Shown: one piece after another, positions 41,154-51,485 of the stretch
How positions within the stretch are numbered: position 1 is the stretch's first letter
How the letters are laid out: each line of letters starts with the position of its first letter
From: Rhodoblastus sp.
GTDB taxonomy: Bacteria > Pseudomonadota > Alphaproteobacteria > Rhizobiales > Beijerinckiaceae
Assembly: GCF_019449565.1 (NCBI RefSeq)
Contig: NZ_JAGRPM010000038.1
Coordinates: forward strand, 186,001-250,000
Length of the DNA: 64,000 bases
Reading direction: 5' to 3'
Notes under the pieces: generated by a model
Seen by the model: the letters and a program-made list of their open reading frames with translations, nothing else
What the model was told of the DNA's origin: nothing
The model's database searches: none
Made by a program: the position numbers and the translations under genes

Positions 41154-42758
41154 TCAGAAAAGGCTGCCCTGCCCGCCCTCCGGCGTTTTGCGCGAAGTCG
41201 CCGGCCGCTTTTTCGACGCCGGCGCGCCCTCCGCAGGGGCGGCGTCGAAAGGTCCTGCCGCTGTTGCTGCGATCTTGCCGTCGGCGAATTGCAAGGTGAG
41301 TCGCGCCCCGGGCGGCGCCTGGGCGACCGATCGCACGGCCGCGTCATCGGCGTCGCGCACCAGGGCGAAGCCGCGCCGCAGCACCGCCGCATAACCGACC
41401 GCCGCCAGCATCTGCTCCGCGTGGCCGAGCCTTTCCCGGCGCCGCGCCAAAGCCGAGGCCATCGCCGCATCGAGCCTTGCAGCCAAAGCCGACCGCCGCT
41501 CTTCCGCCGCGCGGAAGTCGTTGCGCAGCAGAGCCACACGGGCGAGACGCGCGGACTCGAACCGCGCATCGAGAACCGCCAGTCGCTCACGCCTTTTTTC
41601 GACAAGCCCTACGCGAGCAGAGGCGAGGCGGAAAACGAGCGTGTCCAGACGGCCGGAAGCGCGCTGCAACTCCGCGTGCGGCGCATGCCGCGCCAGCAGA
41701 CGCGAAGCGTTGGCCAGCGCAAGCTGCCGCCTGGAAAATCCGGCGGCGAGCGCGGCGCGCAATTTGTCGCCCGAGCGGTCGAGCCTTTGCCGCGGCGTCG
41801 CCAGCAGCGATTCCGGCCCCGGCAACGCGCGGACCAAGGCGCGCAGGTCGGAGCGTTTGCGCTCCAGCAGGCGCAAGGCCGCGCCATCGTGGCGGCGCGC
41901 CAGATCGGCGAGGTCTGCCAGAAGCTCCGTGCGCACGGGCACGGCCTTTTCGGCGGCGCCGGTCGGCGTCGGCGCGCGCAGATCGGCCACCAGATCGAGC
42001 AGCGTCCAATCGGTCTCATGCCCGATGGCCGAGATCAGCGGAATCCCAGATTCGGACGCTGCGCGTAAAACTTCTTCCTCGTTGAAGCTCCATAAATCTT
42101 CCAGCGAACCGCCGCCGCGCGCCACGATCAGCAGGTCCGGGCGCGGAATGGACCCCTGCGGCGTCAGCGCATTGAAGCCGCGAATGGCGGTCGCGACTTC
42201 CGCCGCCGAGGTTTCGCCCTGCACCCGCACCGGCCACACCAGCACGCGGCGCGGGAAACGGTCGTTCAGGCGATGCAGGATGTCGCGGATCACCGCGCCG
42301 GTCGGCGAAGTGACAATCCCGATCACGCGCGGCAGAAATGGCAGCTTCTTCTTGCGCGCTTCGTCGAACAGTCCTTCGGCGCCGAGTTTCTTGCGGCGCT
42401 CTTCCAGCAGCGCCATCAGCGCGCCGAGACCGGCGGGCTCCAATTGCTCGATGACAATCTGATATGAGCTTTTGCCCGGAAAGGTCGTGATCCGGCCGGT
42501 AGCGATGACCTCCAGCCCTTCCTGCGGCTTGGTCCGCAGGCGCGCATAAGTCCCCTTCCAGACCACCGCGTCGATCCGGGCGCTGGAATCCTTGAGCGAG
42601 AAATAGCAATGGCCGGAGGAATGCTGGCCGCGAAAATTGGAAATCTCGCCGCGCAGCCGCACATGGCCGAACTGGTCCTCTATGGCGCGCTTGAGCGCCC
42701 CGGACAATTCCGAGACGGTCAGTTCGGGCGCATTGGTGAGGATTGTGGATTCGCTCAT
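41154..42758 (-). CDS. xseA: Exodeoxyribonuclease VII large subunit
   Basis: 534 residues. N-terminal OB-fold for single-stranded DNA (VRLRGEISNFRGQHSSGHCYFSLKD in parts, residues about 30-60), a catalytic core with GVITSPTGAVIRDI-like text (here GIVTSPTGAVIRDILHRL) and IARGGGSLEDLWSFNEE, and a long helical C-terminal half with alternating RRERLAVLDARFE-type segments (about 300-480). The partner xseB is not in the window. Confidence 0.95.
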   Translation of the reverse strand: MSESTILTNAPELTVSELSGALKRAIEDQFGHVRLRGEISNFRGQHSSGHCYFSLKDSSARIDAVVWKGTYARLRTKPQEGLEVIATGRITTFPGKSSYQIVIEQLEPAGLGALMALLEERRKKLGAEGLFDEARKKKLPFLPRVIGIVTSPTGAVIRDILHRLNDRFPRRVLVWPVRVQGETSAAEVATAIRGFNALTPQGSIPRPDLLIVARGGGSLEDLWSFNEEEVLRAASESGIPLISAIGHETDWTLLDLVADLRAPTPTGAAEKAVPVRTELLADLADLARRHDGAALRLLERKRSDLRALVRALPGPESLLATPRQRLDRSGDKLRAALAAGFSRRQLALANASRLLARHAPHAELQRASGRLDTLVFRLASARVGLVEKRRERLAVLDARFESARLARVALLRNDFRAAEERRSALAARLDAAMASALARRRERLGHAEQMLAAVGYAAVLRRGFALVRDADDAAVRSVAQAPPGARLTLQFADGKIAATAAGPFDAAPAEGAPASKKRPATSRKTPEGGQGSLF

Positions 42759-42862
42759 GACGCAAGGCTAACCCTTTTGGCCGCCTTCTGGCGAGGGGGC
42801 GTTTGGCGCGAAAAATGCTCCTGACGCCAAAACAACCGCACGAAAAAGCTCACGGAGCCTCC

Positions 42863-43144
42863 ATGCCGTCCATTCCCGTCGCCCAATTGCATGAACACGG
42901 CCAGGACATGGTCATCGTCATCATGGATTCCGCTTTCGCCCGCGCGGCGCCGAACCATCAGGAGGCGACCATCAGCCAGTTGCAGGCGCTGGCCAAGCTC
43001 AACGGCCTCAAAGGTACGATCGCGATGGTCTGGGACGCCGGCGGCAAGATGGATTACCTCGTGCCACAGCCGTGGCACGAGTTTTTCCGCAGCATCACTC
43101 TCGACGACGTGCGAGGCCGGATCAACGCCGAAATCAAGTGGTGA
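42863..43144 (+). CDS. Conserved hypothetical protein
   Basis: 93 residues from ATG 42863 (GGAG five bases upstream); an upstream in-frame ATG lacks this. Predicted mixed alpha/beta: VIVIMDSAFARAAPNHQEA, then LKGTIAMVWDAGGKMDYLVPQPWHEFF. Similar short proteins occur in Rhizobiales without known function. No motif recognised. It diverges from xseA. Confidence 0.7.
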   Translation: MPSIPVAQLHEHGQDMVIVIMDSAFARAAPNHQEATISQLQALAKLNGLKGTIAMVWDAGGKMDYLVPQPWHEFFRSITLDDVRGRINAEIKW

Positions 43145-43227
43145 CAGGCGCAGATTGGTCGAAGCCGGCCACGCGGACTGCCTTGGCCGACATCGAAAGC
43201 CCGTAGCGTTTTAAGAGCCTCTCTCAC

Positions 43228-43950
43228 TTAACCGAGATAGCTCACCACCCCGGTCTCGATATCATAGATCGCCGCGACGATCTTGAGTTTGCCCGCGCCT
43301 GCGAGGCCCGAGATGAGCGTGCTCGCCGCAGTCAGCCGCGCCGCCGTCCTTTGCGCACTGAGCTTGGCGGTGGCGTTGACATAGTCGCCCGGGTCGTCCC
43401 GCGCGGCGAGCGCGGCGGGCAGGATCGGCTCGATCATCGGCCCAATCGCGCCGGGATAGGTCGCATTCTTTTTCACCACGTCGCAGGCCGCCTTCACGGC
43501 GCCGCAGCTTGTATGCGCGAGGACGACGACAAGCGGCGACCCGAGCACAGCCGCGCCATATTCGACCGTGCCGAGCGTAGCCGTGTCGACGAGATTGCCG
43601 GCGTTGCGGGCGACGAACAATTGCCCGACGCCGTGGCCGCCAAAAATGAGTTCCGGCGGGACGCGGCTGTCGGCGCAGGCAATCACCGTCGCCCATGGCG
43701 CCTGGTGTCCCGCGACCGAGGCCCGCTGTGCGGCCATGTCGATCGAGCAGAGTTCCGGATGACTGACATAGCGCGCATTGCCTTCCTTGAGCGCGGCGAG
43801 GGCCTCATCCGGCGAGAGTGACGTCGGCGCGCCTTCGGCCGCCCGCGCCGAGTTCGTCGCGCCGGCCAGCGCAACGCCGGCGAGTCCCGCCGCCGTGAAT
43901 TTAAGGAAATCTCTCCGCGCCCTCGTTTTGCGATCGCAAGTTTCGCACAT
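43228..43950 (-). CDS. Beta-class carbonic anhydrase with twin-arginine signal
   Basis: 240 residues from ATG 43950, chosen because GGAGGAGGG lies 7 bases upstream. The N-terminus has a twin-arginine signal (RARRDFLKFTAAGLAGVAL, RR at about 13-14, cut near ARAAEG). The mature enzyme has the beta-CA zinc ligands: Cys in IACADSRVPPE, and His-x2-Cys in VLAHTSCGAVKAA. Catalytic Asp-Arg pair present. Export by Tat with zinc already bound fits a periplasmic CO2/bicarbonate role. The cytosolic N-end also has a Cys-x2-Cys (MCETCDRK). Confidence 0.92.
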   Translation of the reverse strand: MCETCDRKTRARRDFLKFTAAGLAGVALAGATNSARAAEGAPTSLSPDEALAALKEGNARYVSHPELCSIDMAAQRASVAGHQAPWATVIACADSRVPPELIFGGHGVGQLFVARNAGNLVDTATLGTVEYGAAVLGSPLVVVLAHTSCGAVKAACDVVKKNATYPGAIGPMIEPILPAALAARDDPGDYVNATAKLSAQRTAARLTAASTLISGLAGAGKLKIVAAIYDIETGVVSYLG

Positions 43951-44025
43951 TGCCAGTCCCTCCTCCTGCGGAAGCAGAGACTGTGCCTGTCGCACGCATT
44001 TGACAAGGCCGAATCCCGTTGAAAC

Positions 44026-44571
44026 CTAGCCGTTCAACAGCGACGGGGCGGGACTGGCGCCCTCGAGCGAGAGGTCAACCATGAGCTCGTGGGCGATCGC
44101 TTCAAGGGACTGGCGGAGGTCTTCGAGAGGGAGCCCGTCGGGCAGCGTCAGCCGGGCTTTAGCCTTGAACATGGCTTCGCCCGAGAACGACCCGCTCACA
44201 CGTTCGCTTTCGAGTTCGGCGATGTTGACGTTTTGGCCGGCCAGGACGTGCGATATGTCTCGAATGATGCCGGGCCTGTCGAGACCGACGAGTTCGAGTC
44301 GTAGAGAGCGGCCTGCGACCGGCGTCTGCTCCTCGCTCCTCTCAATGACGAAGCGCAGCCCCTGCCCTTCCAACTGACGCAGCGACGCCACGAGCGCGTC
44401 AGCTTTATCGGGCGCGATGGCGACCAAAAGCATTCCGGCGAATTGGCCGGAAAGGCTCGCCATGCGCGTGTCGAGCCAATTGCCGCCGCCTGCGGCGATG
44501 GTCTCGGAAACCGCGCTCACCAGGCCCGGCCGGTCGCGGCCTATGACGGTCAGAACAAGATGTATCTGCAT
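44026..44571 (-). CDS. GcvR-like regulator with two ACT domains
   Basis: 181 residues. Two ACT domains in tandem: residues about 3-80 (HLVLTVIGRDRPGLVSAVSETIAAGGGNW in blocks) and 92-170 (LRLELVGLDRPGIIRDISHVLAGQNVNI in blocks). This is the layout of GcvR, which binds glycine and controls GcvA in E. coli. There is no GcvA-like partner here, and the alphaproteobacterial members are otherwise uncharacterised. It diverges from purD. Confidence 0.85.
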   Translation of the reverse strand: MQIHLVLTVIGRDRPGLVSAVSETIAAGGGNWLDTRMASLSGQFAGMLLVAIAPDKADALVASLRQLEGQGLRFVIERSEEQTPVAGRSLRLELVGLDRPGIIRDISHVLAGQNVNIAELESERVSGSFSGEAMFKAKARLTLPDGLPLEDLRQSLEAIAHELMVDLSLEGASPAPSLLNG

Positions 44572-44739
44572 GGGCGCGTCCTCTTTTGCATGAGAATAGT
44601 CGAAGCGCGGCGCCGCTCATAGTCGCCCTTGGGTCGACCTTTGTCCTCCGACCGCCGCCGGCGGCGTCCGGCGGCATGTCGCCGGGAAAGTTGAAACCTC
44701 GCCCCGCCTCGCCTAAACAGACGGCGAAAGAGGCCCTTC

Positions 44740-46005
44740 ATGAATGTTCTTCTCATCGGCTCGGGCGGACGCGAACATGCGCTCGCCGTCGCGCTCGCCA
44801 AAAGCCCGCTGCTGACAAAGCTGTTCGTCGCGCCCGGCAATCCCGGCACGGCGCCCATCGCGCAGAATGTCGTCCTCGACGTCGCGGATTTCGACGCCGT
44901 GATCGCCTTCTGCCGGGTCCAGAACATCGGCTTTGTGGTGATCGGCCCGGAACAGCCTTTGGTCGATGGGCTGGTCGATGCGCTGGACGCGGCGGGGATC
45001 AAGTCGTTCGGGCCGAGCAAGGCCGCCGCACGGCTGGAAGGCTCCAAGGGCTTCACCAAGGACCTCTGCGCCAAATATAACATCCCGACCGGCGCGTACG
45101 AGCGCTTCACGGCGCCCGAACCCGCGCTGGCCTATGTGCGCGCGAAAGGCGCGCCCATCGTGGTCAAGGCCGATGGCCTCGCCGCCGGCAAGGGCGTTGT
45201 CGTCGCCATGACTTTGGCCGAGGCGGAAGATGCGGTGAATGCCCTCTTCGCCGGGGCTTTCGGCGCAGCGGGCGCGGAAGTGGTGATAGAGGAATTTCTC
45301 GACGGCGAGGAGGCCTCTTTCTTCGCGCTCAGCGACGGCGAAAAGGCTTTGGCCTTCGCTTCGGCGCAGGACCACAAGCGCGTCGGCGACGGCGACACCG
45401 GGCCAAATACCGGCGGCATGGGCGCCTATTCCCCCGCCCCCGTGGTGACGGATGCGATCGTCGCGCAGGTAATGCGCGAGATCATCGTGCCGACCGTCGC
45501 GGCGATGAAGGCCGAGGGCTGCCCCTTCAAGGGCGTGCTGTTCGCCGGGCTGATGATCGGCAAGGACGGTCCGAAGCTGATCGAATTCAACACCCGCTTC
45601 GGCGATCCGGAATGTCAGGTGATGATGGCGCGGCTGGAGGACGACCTGCTCGGGCTGCTGCTCGCCTGCGCGGAAGGGCGCCTGCCGCAGCAGGTTCGCC
45701 TGTCGCCCAAGACCGCCCTGACCGTGGTGCTGGCGGCGCAGGGCTATCCGGCCGCGCCGCGCAAGGGCGGCAAGATCGCCGGCGTCGAACAGGCCGAAAA
45801 AATTCCGGGCGTGAGCGTGACCCATGCCGGGACGAAGTTGGAGGGCGGCCAACTGGTCGCCAATGGCGGCCGCGTGCTGAACGTCATCGGCCTGGCCGAC
45901 AGCGTCGCCGAGGCCAAGTCTCTGGCCTATCGCGGCGTGGACGCCATCGACTTTCCGGAAGGTTTTTGCCGCCGCGACATTGGCTGGCGCGCGGTTGGGA
46001 GCTGA
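44740..46005 (+). CDS. purD: Phosphoribosylamine-glycine ligase
   Basis: Second step of purine synthesis. 421 residues. [23 protein letters not shown] is the conserved N-terminus. The ATP-grasp core has [16 protein letters not shown] (about residues 143-158), [24 protein letters not shown] and [15 protein letters not shown]. Complete and typical. Confidence 0.97.
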   Translation: MNVLLIGSGGREHALAVALAKSPLLTKLFVAPGNPGTAPIAQNVVLDVADFDAVIAFCRVQNIGFVVIGPEQPLVDGLVDALDAAGIKSFGPSKAAARLEGSKGFTKDLCAKYNIPTGAYERFTAPEPALAYVRAKGAPIVVKADGLAAGKGVVVAMTLAEAEDAVNALFAGAFGAAGAEVVIEEFLDGEEASFFALSDGEKALAFASAQDHKRVGDGDTGPNTGGMGAYSPAPVVTDAIVAQVMREIIVPTVAAMKAEGCPFKGVLFAGLMIGKDGPKLIEFNTRFGDPECQVMMARLEDDLLGLLLACAEGRLPQQVRLSPKTALTVVLAAQGYPAAPRKGGKIAGVEQAEKIPGVSVTHAGTKLEGGQLVANGGRVLNVIGLADSVAEAKSLAYRGVDAIDFPEGFCRRDIGWRAVGS

Positions 46006-46011
46006 CGCGGC

Positions 46012-46707
46012 TCAGGCGACCGCGCTTTCCCGCAATGTATAGCCGGCGCCGCGCACGGTCTGCAGCAATTGCACCTCGTGGCCCTTGTCGATCTTGCCGC
46101 GCAGGCGGGAAATATGAACGTCGATCACATTGGTCTGGGGATCGAAGTGATAGTCCCAGATGTTCTCCAGCAGCATGGTGCGCGTCACCACCTGCCCGGC
46201 GTGGCGCATCAGATATTCGAGCAGGCGAAACTCGCGCGGCTGAAGCACGATCTCCTTGCCGGCGCGAAACACCTTGTGCTTGAGCCGGTCCAGTTCGAGA
46301 TCGGCCACGCGATAGCTCGTCTCCTCATTGGCGCCGCCGCCGCGCCGCCGCGCCAGAACTTCGACCCGCGCCAGCAGCTCGGCGAAGGAATAGGGTTTTG
46401 ACAGGTAATCGTCGCCGCCGGCGCGCAGGCCCTTGACGCGATCGTCGACCTGGCCGAGCGCCGACAGGATCAGGACCGGCGTTTCAATTTTCTGCTGCCG
46501 CAGCCCGCCGATCAACGACAGGCCATCGAGCTTGGGCAACATGCGGTCGACAATCAGCACGTCATAATCGCCCGCTTCCGCCTTGCCATAGCCCGTCAGG
46601 CCGTCGGCGGCGGAATCAGCGTTATGCCCGGCTTCGCGAAAGGCCTTGACCAGATAGGCGGAGGCCTGGGGATCGTCTTCGATGATCAGGATGCGCATGT
46701 CGGGCAT
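46012..46707 (-). CDS. OmpR-family response regulator
   Basis: 231 residues from ATG 46707; ATG 46698 (MRILIIED) is a close alternative. Receiver domain with the acidic pair EDD, phosphorylated Asp in VLIVDRMLPKLDG (about residue 54) and Lys in LSKPYSF. C-terminal winged helix with HISRLRGKID and VRGAGYTLR. In many Rhizobiales a histidine kinase gene follows this regulator after degP. Here purD follows instead, so its kinase is elsewhere or missing. It lies 17 bases after the degP terminator and must depend on read-through or a promoter within it. Confidence 0.92.
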   Translation of the reverse strand: MPDMRILIIEDDPQASAYLVKAFREAGHNADSAADGLTGYGKAEAGDYDVLIVDRMLPKLDGLSLIGGLRQQKIETPVLILSALGQVDDRVKGLRAGGDDYLSKPYSFAELLARVEVLARRRGGGANEETSYRVADLELDRLKHKVFRAGKEIVLQPREFRLLEYLMRHAGQVVTRTMLLENIWDYHFDPQTNVIDVHISRLRGKIDKGHEVQLLQTVRGAGYTLRESAVA

Positions 46708-46723
46708 GATAATCGATTCCTGC

Positions 46724-46763
46724 AAAAAAGTCGGCAGGCCGGGAGGGGGCTTCCCGGCCTGCC
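46724..46763 (-). terminator. Strong intrinsic terminator between degP and the response regulator
   Basis: On the minus strand an 11-bp perfect GC-rich stem (46733-46763) with a 9-base loop is followed by six T (46724-46729). It is a canonical terminator for degP, placed 17 bases before the regulator's start codon. A second, 7-bp hairpin lies just upstream at 46774-46795. Confidence 0.8.
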
Positions 46764-46841
46764 TAGGGGAGCGGGCGCCTAAAAACGCAGGCGCCGCTTC
46801 CATTGGGGCAATTGCTTAGAGCCGTCTGGACCCGCCTGACC

Positions 46842-48395
46842 TCACGACGGATCGGAGGACAGCGCCAGGAAATGCGTGTTGTCGCCGGTCCGCACGCGCA
46901 GCAGGACGGCGCGGCGGCCTTCCTTCTTGGCGGTGTCGAGCGCCTTCACCACATCCTGCGGCCCGGTGACCGGCTTGCCGGCGGCGTCGAGGATCACGTC
47001 GCCGGGACGCAGACCCTTCTGGGCGGCGGGGCCGTCGGGATCGAGATCGGTCACGACCGCGCCTTCCTTGCCCGCCCCGGGCACGTCCGAAGACGGCGAC
47101 AGGGAGAAGCCGAAATTGGCGAGCGCGGTCTTGGCGGCCTTTTCCGGCTGGACAACGTCGGCCTTGGCTTCCTTCTCCTCCGGCAGCTTGCCGAGCTTCA
47201 CGCTGATGGCCTTTTCGGCGCCATTGCGGATGATCGTCAGATTGGCCGTGGCGTCGGGGCCGAGCGCCGCGATTTTGCGCGACAGCTCATGCGGGTTCTC
47301 GATCTTGGTCCCGTTGACGCTGGTCACGACGTCGCCCGAGACGATGCCCGCGGCGGCGGCCGGAGTGTTGGGCTGGGCCTGCGCCACCAGCGCCCCGCTC
47401 GACGACTTCAGGCCAAGGCTGTCGGCGATTTCCGGCGTGATCGGCTGGATCTGCACGCCGATATAGCCGCGCGTCACCGAGCCCTTGTCCTTGAGCGCCG
47501 CGACGACGTCGCGAGCGACTTCGGCGGGAATGGCGAAGCCGATGCCGACGCTGCCGCCCGAAGGCGAATAGATCGCGGTATTGACACCGACCACGTCGCC
47601 CCTGGCGTTGAAGGTCGGGCCGCCCGAATTGCCACGGTTCACCGCCGCGTCGATCTGCAGATAATCGTCATAAGGGCCGGAGCCGATATCGCGGCCGCGC
47701 GCGGAAACGATGCCCGCTGTGACGGTGCCGCCGAGGCCGAAGGGGTTGCCGACCGCGATGACCCAGTCGCCGACGCGCGGCATGCCGTCCGCGAACTGCA
47801 CATAGGGATAGGTCCCCGGCTCGGTGATCTTGAGCAAGGCGAGATCGGTCTTCTTGTCCGCGCCGATCAGCTTGGCGGGAACGGTCTTGCCGCCCTCGAT
47901 CGTCAGCGTGACCTCGGTCGCGTTTTCGACGACGTGATTATTGGTCACAACATAGCCGTCGGCGGAAATGATGAAGCCCGAGCCGAGCGCCTGGCCCTTG
48001 TGCGGCTTCTGCGGCATGGGCACGCCATTCGGGCCGCCGAAACGCTTGAAGAAGCGGTAGAGCGGATCGTCGGGCGAAACCGGGGGCATGCCGGGGGGCA
48101 GGCCTTCGGCGCCCTGATCCGGGCCGCCGGCTTCAGCCTTCTCGACGACATTGACTTTGACCGCGACGACGGCGCCCTTCACGCGATCAACCATGTCAGC
48201 GAAGGAGGGCGGACCGACGGGGGCGAGACCCTGATTGGCCGGCGCTTCGGCATGGGCGGGCAACATGGCGACGCTCGCGGCCGAGCCGATGAGCGCGGCG
48301 GCGCCGACGGCGCCCAGCATCGCGACACGCAGGGGGCGGCGCGGGGCGCGCAGGGGCAGCTCGCGGCGGGAGGAAGACGCAGACCAATTCAGCAT
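46842..48395 (-). CDS. degP: DegP/HtrA-type periplasmic serine protease
   Basis: 517 residues from ATG 48395 (GGAG six bases upstream). Signal sequence with core AMLGAVGAAALIGSAASVAML. Trypsin-like triad: His in NNHVVENATEV, Asp in KKTDLALLK, Ser in GNSGGPTF. Two PDZ domains follow, the first starting at RGYIGVQIQPI and the second at GFSLSPSSDVPGAGKEG-type text. Periplasmic protein quality control. It follows the ccm genes in the same direction, the usual order in Rhizobiales, though 148 bases separate them. Confidence 0.94.
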   Translation of the reverse strand: MLNWSASSSRRELPLRAPRRPLRVAMLGAVGAAALIGSAASVAMLPAHAEAPANQGLAPVGPPSFADMVDRVKGAVVAVKVNVVEKAEAGGPDQGAEGLPPGMPPVSPDDPLYRFFKRFGGPNGVPMPQKPHKGQALGSGFIISADGYVVTNNHVVENATEVTLTIEGGKTVPAKLIGADKKTDLALLKITEPGTYPYVQFADGMPRVGDWVIAVGNPFGLGGTVTAGIVSARGRDIGSGPYDDYLQIDAAVNRGNSGGPTFNARGDVVGVNTAIYSPSGGSVGIGFAIPAEVARDVVAALKDKGSVTRGYIGVQIQPITPEIADSLGLKSSSGALVAQAQPNTPAAAAGIVSGDVVTSVNGTKIENPHELSRKIAALGPDATANLTIIRNGAEKAISVKLGKLPEEKEAKADVVQPEKAAKTALANFGFSLSPSSDVPGAGKEGAVVTDLDPDGPAAQKGLRPGDVILDAAGKPVTGPQDVVKALDTAKKEGRRAVLLRVRTGDNTHFLALSSDPS

Positions 48396-48543
48396 GGGGG
48401 GCTCCATAGACCGTTTTCCGAAAAGCCGGCGGCGATTCGCGCCGCTGTTCGGGAGGGAATATGGAGGCCGCCGTCTTACGCGGCTGTTTCGGTGAGATGA
48501 ATTTTTGGTAAGCTGACGGAACGCGTCGAAAGGCGGGTCAGCG

Positions 48544-49017
48544 TCAGGCTTGCCCTTCGTCTGGCGATTGGCCAAGCAGGCTCTTCAGCCGGGCGCTTTC
48601 CTCTTCCGACAGCGGCGCGGCGGGCTTGTCTTCGCCCTTGCGGCGCGCAGCGAACATGGCGGCGGCGCCCAGCCCCAAGATCGCGAAGGGCGACAGCCAC
48701 AACAGCAGCGTGTCCCATTCGAACGGCGGCTTGAGCAGGATAAAATTCCCGTAGCGCGCGACCAGGAAGTCCTTCACCTGCGGATCGCTGTCGCCTGCCT
48801 TGAGGCGCTCGCGCACGAGCAGACGCAGGTCCTTGGCCAGCGAGGCGTCGGAATCGTCGATCGACTGGTTCTGGCAGACGAGGCAGCGCAGATCGGCAGA
48901 AATGGTTCGCGCGCGCTGCTCCAGCTTGGCGTCGGGCAGGATTTCATCCGGCTGCACCGCGAAGGCGGGCGCCGACAGCGAGAGAAGAGCGCAAAAGGCG
49001 AAAAGTCTTGCTTTCAT
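48544..49017 (-). CDS. ccmH: Cytochrome c maturation protein CcmH/CycL
   Basis: 157 residues. Signal-like N-terminus ([11 protein letters not shown]), redox motif [15 protein letters not shown] (about residues 42-56) and one C-terminal membrane helix. Reduces the apocytochrome CXXCH thiols before heme attachment in the periplasm. Starts three bases after ccmF in the operon ccmI-ccmE-ccmF-ccmH. Confidence 0.95.
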   Translation of the reverse strand: MKARLFAFCALLSLSAPAFAVQPDEILPDAKLEQRARTISADLRCLVCQNQSIDDSDASLAKDLRLLVRERLKAGDSDPQVKDFLVARYGNFILLKPPFEWDTLLLWLSPFAILGLGAAAMFAARRKGEDKPAAPLSEEESARLKSLLGQSPDEGQA

Positions 49018-49020
49018 GGC

Positions 49021-51003
49021 TCAGCTCGCGCCTTGCGCGCCAGCGGGTATTTTAGCCGCGCGGCGGGCGACGCCGACCCTTAGGCGCCGGTCGCTCAGGC
49101 TCAAGCCGCCGCCAAAGGCCATGACCAGGGCGCCAACCCAGATCAGCGACACCAGCGGCTTCCAGTAAAGCCGTGCGTCGAGCGACCCACTCTCGTTCTG
49201 GTCCGCGATGCTGACATAGATCTGGCCGAAATTCAGCGTGACGATGCCGGCCTGCGTCGTCGCCATCCGCCGCGTTGTGAAGAAGCGCTTGGCCGGCTGG
49301 ATCAGCGCCACGATCTGGCCGTCGCGGCGCACGCTCATATGCGCGAGCGTTTCCTTGTAATTCGGCCCCTGCTGCGAGGTCAGGCCGATGACTTCAAGCT
49401 GATAGGGGCCGACGTCATAGGTCTGGCCCTGTTTCATCGCCACGATCTTCTCGACGCCCCAGCCGGTCGCGGCGAGCCCGAGCAAGGTGACCCCGAGCCC
49501 CGCATGGGCGAAGGCCGTTCCCCAGGCCGAAAGCGGCAGGCCCTTGGCGCGGTAGAAGGCGTTTTTCGACGAGCCCAGACCCGACGGGAAGATGCGGCCG
49601 AAAATCTCGGTAAAGGCGCCGACGATCAGATAGATGGCGACACCCGCGCCAATGAAGGCCACCACTGGCGCGCCATTGATCGCCGCGAAGATCAGCATGG
49701 CGGCGAGACCGCAGACAGCGGCGAAAAACAGCCTATGCGCCGCCCCGAGCAGGTCGCCGCGCTTCCAGGACAGCAATTGGCCGAGCGGCGCCAGCAGCAG
49801 GACCGGCGCGACGAGCGGCCCGAATGTCAGGTTGAAGAAGGGCGCGCCGACAGAAATCTTGTCGCCGTTGATCGCTTCAAGGGCGAGCGGATAAAGCGTG
49901 CCGACGAAGACCGCCGCGCAGGACGCGGTGAGAAGCAGATTGTTCAGCACCAGCGCGCCTTCGCGCGAGATCGGCGCGAACAGCCCGCCCTGCTTGAGCG
50001 ACGAGGCGCGCGTCATGAACAGGAACAGCGCGCCGCCGATGAACAGCACGAGAATGCCGAGGATGAACAGGCCGCGTTGCGGATCGCTGGCGAAGGCGTG
50101 GACCGAGGTCAGCACGCCGGAGCGCACCAGGAAGGTGCCGAGCAAGGACAGCGAAAAGGCGAGGATGGCGAGGAAGATGGTCCAGATCTTGAGCGCCTCG
50201 CGCTTTTCCATCACGGCCGCCGAATGCAGCAAGGCCGTGCCGGCGAGCCAGGGCAGCAGCGAAGCGTTTTCGACCGGGTCCCAGAACCAGAAGCCGCCCC
50301 AGCCGAGCGTGTAATAGGCCCAATAGGAGCCCATGGCGATGCCGAGCGTGAGGAAGCACCAGGCCGCCAGCGTCCAGGGCCGGATGAAGCGCGCGAAGGC
50401 GGCGTCGATGCGGCCGCCGATCAGCGCCGCCGCCGCCAGCGAAAACACAATCGAGAAGCCGACATAGCCGAGATAGAGCAGCGGCGGATGGATGGCGAGG
50501 CCGGGGTCCTGCAGGATCGGGTTGAGGTCGGCGCCCTCGATCGGCGCCGGCGACAGCCGCGCGAACGGGTTGGACGTCAACAGGATGAACAACAGGAAGG
50601 CGGCGCAGAGCAGCCCCTGCACGGAGAGCGCGTCGGCGAGCAGGCGCGGCGGAATGGCGCGCGAAAAGGCGGCCATGGCGGCGCCGCTCAAGGTGAGAAT
50701 GAGGACCCACAGCATCATGGAGCCCTCGTGATTCCCCCACACGCCGGAGATCTTGTAGATCAGCGGCTTGGTCGAATGCGAGTTCTCCACCACATTGGCC
50801 AGCGAGAAATCCGAGGCCACATGGGCATAGGTCAGCGCCGCATAGGACAGCGCGACGAAGGCGAATTGCGTCAGCGCGACGGGACGCGCCACGGCCATCA
50901 GCCGGGCCTCATGAGCGCGCGCGCCCCAGAATGGCAGCACGGTCTGCATGATCGACAAGGCGAAAGCGAGCACCAGCGCGTAATGGCCGAGTTCGACGAT
51001 CAT
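49021..51003 (-). CDS. ccmF: Cytochrome c heme lyase subunit CcmF/CycK
   Basis: 660 residues and about 15 transmembrane helices. The tryptophan-rich WWD segment reads [21 protein letters not shown] near residue 235. [11 protein letters not shown] and [13 protein letters not shown] carry conserved heme-ligand histidines. Holds heme b and ligates heme to apocytochrome c. Start overlaps the ccmE stop (ATGA). Confidence 0.96.
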   Translation of the reverse strand: MIVELGHYALVLAFALSIMQTVLPFWGARAHEARLMAVARPVALTQFAFVALSYAALTYAHVASDFSLANVVENSHSTKPLIYKISGVWGNHEGSMMLWVLILTLSGAAMAAFSRAIPPRLLADALSVQGLLCAAFLLFILLTSNPFARLSPAPIEGADLNPILQDPGLAIHPPLLYLGYVGFSIVFSLAAAALIGGRIDAAFARFIRPWTLAAWCFLTLGIAMGSYWAYYTLGWGGFWFWDPVENASLLPWLAGTALLHSAAVMEKREALKIWTIFLAILAFSLSLLGTFLVRSGVLTSVHAFASDPQRGLFILGILVLFIGGALFLFMTRASSLKQGGLFAPISREGALVLNNLLLTASCAAVFVGTLYPLALEAINGDKISVGAPFFNLTFGPLVAPVLLLAPLGQLLSWKRGDLLGAAHRLFFAAVCGLAAMLIFAAINGAPVVAFIGAGVAIYLIVGAFTEIFGRIFPSGLGSSKNAFYRAKGLPLSAWGTAFAHAGLGVTLLGLAATGWGVEKIVAMKQGQTYDVGPYQLEVIGLTSQQGPNYKETLAHMSVRRDGQIVALIQPAKRFFTTRRMATTQAGIVTLNFGQIYVSIADQNESGSLDARLYWKPLVSLIWVGALVMAFGGGLSLSDRRLRVGVARRAAKIPAGAQGAS

Positions 51004-51485
51004 TGGGTTGCTCCCGCCGGCTTGGCGACTTGAGTGGCGGCCGGGTTTTCGGCGCCGCCCGCCCAGACGCCCTGCTTTTTCAATGCGTCCGCCACTTCGC
51101 GCGGCATATAGCGCTCGTCATGCTTGGCGAGGATGGAATCGGCCCGGAACACGCCGCCCTTGTCGAGTGCGCCTTCGGCGACTACGCCCTGCCCCTCGCG
51201 GAACAGATCGGGCAACAGGCCGGTATAGGCGACCGGCACTTCGGCATTGCCGTCCGAGACGGCGAACGTGACGCTTTTGCCTTCCAGATGGACGAGGCTG
51301 CCGGTCTTGACCAGCCCGCCGATGCGCAGGCGCTGGCCGGGGCCGACATGCTTTTCCGCCATTTCCGTCGGGCCATAAAAGAAAACCACATTGTCGCGCA
51401 GCGCGAACAGCATCAGCCCGACCGCGAGGCCGAGCACGCCAAGGGCGGAGCCGATCAAGGCCAATCTTTTCTGCTTGCGGGTCAT
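51000..51485 (-). CDS. ccmE: Heme chaperone CcmE/CycJ
   Basis: 161 residues from ATG 51485 ([10 protein letters not shown]). One N-terminal membrane anchor, then the OB-fold domain. The covalent heme histidine is in [12 protein letters not shown] near residue 120-130. Overlaps both neighbours by four bases, so translation is coupled through the operon. Confidence 0.95.
   Translation of the reverse strand: MTRKQKRLALIGSALGVLGLAVGLMLFALRDNVVFFYGPTEMAEKHVGPGQRLRIGGLVKTGSLVHLEGKSVTFAVSDGNAEVPVAYTGLLPDLFREGQGVVAEGALDKGGVFRADSILAKHDERYMPREVADALKKQGVWAGGAENPAATQVAKPAGATQ

Noticed and set aside
46803-48500. 565-codon plus-strand frame opposite degP
   Set aside because: DegP is complete on the minus strand with triad and PDZ domains; the opposite frame has no recognisable domain.
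49339-51033. 564-codon plus-strand frame opposite ccmF
   Set aside because: Extreme Arg/Gln/Glu composition, the mirror of transmembrane codons; ccmF is certain.
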